Under the pieces are notes generated by a model that was not told the origin of the DNA, searched no databases, and was given only the letters and a program-made list of their open reading frames with translations. Both the position numbers and the translations under genes were made by a program. This document shows positions 63,875-64,000 of a stretch of DNA of 64,000 nt, piece by piece. Source of the DNA: Psychrobacter immobilis (GTDB lineage: Bacteria > Pseudomonadota > Gammaproteobacteria > Pseudomonadales > Moraxellaceae); contig CAJHAA010000011.1 in assembly GCA_904846265.1 (NCBI GenBank), positions 37,411-101,410 of the forward strand. The letters run 5' to 3'. Positions within the stretch are counted from its first letter, which is position 1. Every line of letters starts with the position of its first letter.

Positions 63875-64000
63875 TGAACCGCCCCGACTTTATCGGAGAG
63901 TGATTTACTTGAGTCAGGCAGCGATGCCTGACAGGGTTAAATTATCATAATACCGCTTTTCAAAATCAAAAGGTGACACATAACCAATCGTACTATGCAG
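63875..64000 (-). mobile_element. End of an IS3-family insertion sequence, truncated by the window
   Basis: The boundary appears to be TGAACCGCCCCGACTT at 63875, with TG at the tip as in IS3-family inverted repeats, followed inward by the 3' end of a leftward transposase gene. The other end lies outside the window, so its length and target duplication cannot be seen. Confidence 0.7.
63914..64000 (-). CDS. IS3-family transposase OrfB, C-terminal 28 residues
   Basis: The minus-strand frame open at the window edge encodes STIGYVSPFDFE followed by K-R-Y-Y and ending SGIAA before TGA. The H-S-x-I-G-Y-x-S-P sequence is the typical end of IS3-family DDE transposase (OrfB, rve domain). Only the terminus is visible, so intactness cannot be judged. 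Confidence 0.75.
   Translation of the reverse strand: MHSTIGYVSPFDFEKRYYDNLTLSGIAA

Overview
The window reads as chromosomal DNA of a gamma-proteobacterium of the family Moraxellaceae, most likely Psychrobacter. This is inferred from protein resemblance and gene order (amgK-murU diverging from lptD-surA; a pyrH-frr-uppS-cdsA-dxr-rseP-bamA-lpxD-fabZ-lpxA cluster; Ser/Thr/Asn-rich low-complexity extensions on several housekeeping proteins). No 16S rRNA gene is present to confirm it. Most of the window is ordinary core genome. The accessory part lies at the right end, with small mobile traces elsewhere.

Layout. 1-3.8 kb: the end of an alpha/beta hydrolase gene, then a cyanide-insensitive-type cytochrome bd oxidase operon (cydA, cydB, a DUF2474-like membrane peptide), with a strong promoter overlapping a perfect palindrome. 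3.9-11 kb: peptidoglycan recycling (amgK, murU) diverging from outer-membrane biogenesis (lptD, surA). 11-18 kb: an EEP-family hydrolase, asd, a SOUL-domain protein, tgt and a sodium-coupled NSS transporter. 18-31.7 kb: a long minus-strand envelope cluster for lipid A, outer-membrane protein assembly, isoprenoid and phospholipid synthesis with pyrH and frr, preceded by rimO. The skp gene often found between bamA and lpxD is absent, and hairpins sit at several internal gene junctions. 31.8-35.5 kb: the NtrB/NtrC nitrogen two-component pair and tRNA-Leu(UAG).

35.5-46 kb: a eukaryotic-type protein kinase, a DUF815 ATPase, RNase Z, a small membrane protein, a GST, two tandem RarD-like transporters and gyrA. 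A 170-bp MITE with perfect 21-bp inverted repeats lies between the transporters and gyrA. 46-60 kb: a small secreted Cys-rich protein, a lipoprotein lipase, cmoM, a Fur-type iron(III) ABC importer (fbpABC), rsmE-waaA, a Sel1-repeat protein and a cardiolipin synthase. 60-64 kb: tRNA-Val(UAC) and tRNA-Asp(GUC), followed by four GTGACC repeats, an AT-richer McrBC type IV restriction operon whose McrB carries an N-terminal PUA/EVE-like domain and a large insert inside the AAA+ core, and the end of an IS3-family element running off the window.

The genes fit together mainly around the envelope: LptD/SurA/BamA assemble the outer membrane, LpxA/LpxD/WaaA build the lipid A core, UppS/AmgK/MurU support the wall, and CdsA/Cls make phospholipids. 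The most unusual object is the tRNA-adjacent McrBC module. The non-coding structures (palindromes, junction hairpins, MITE, Fur box) are the other places where the sequence shows something beyond routine annotation.
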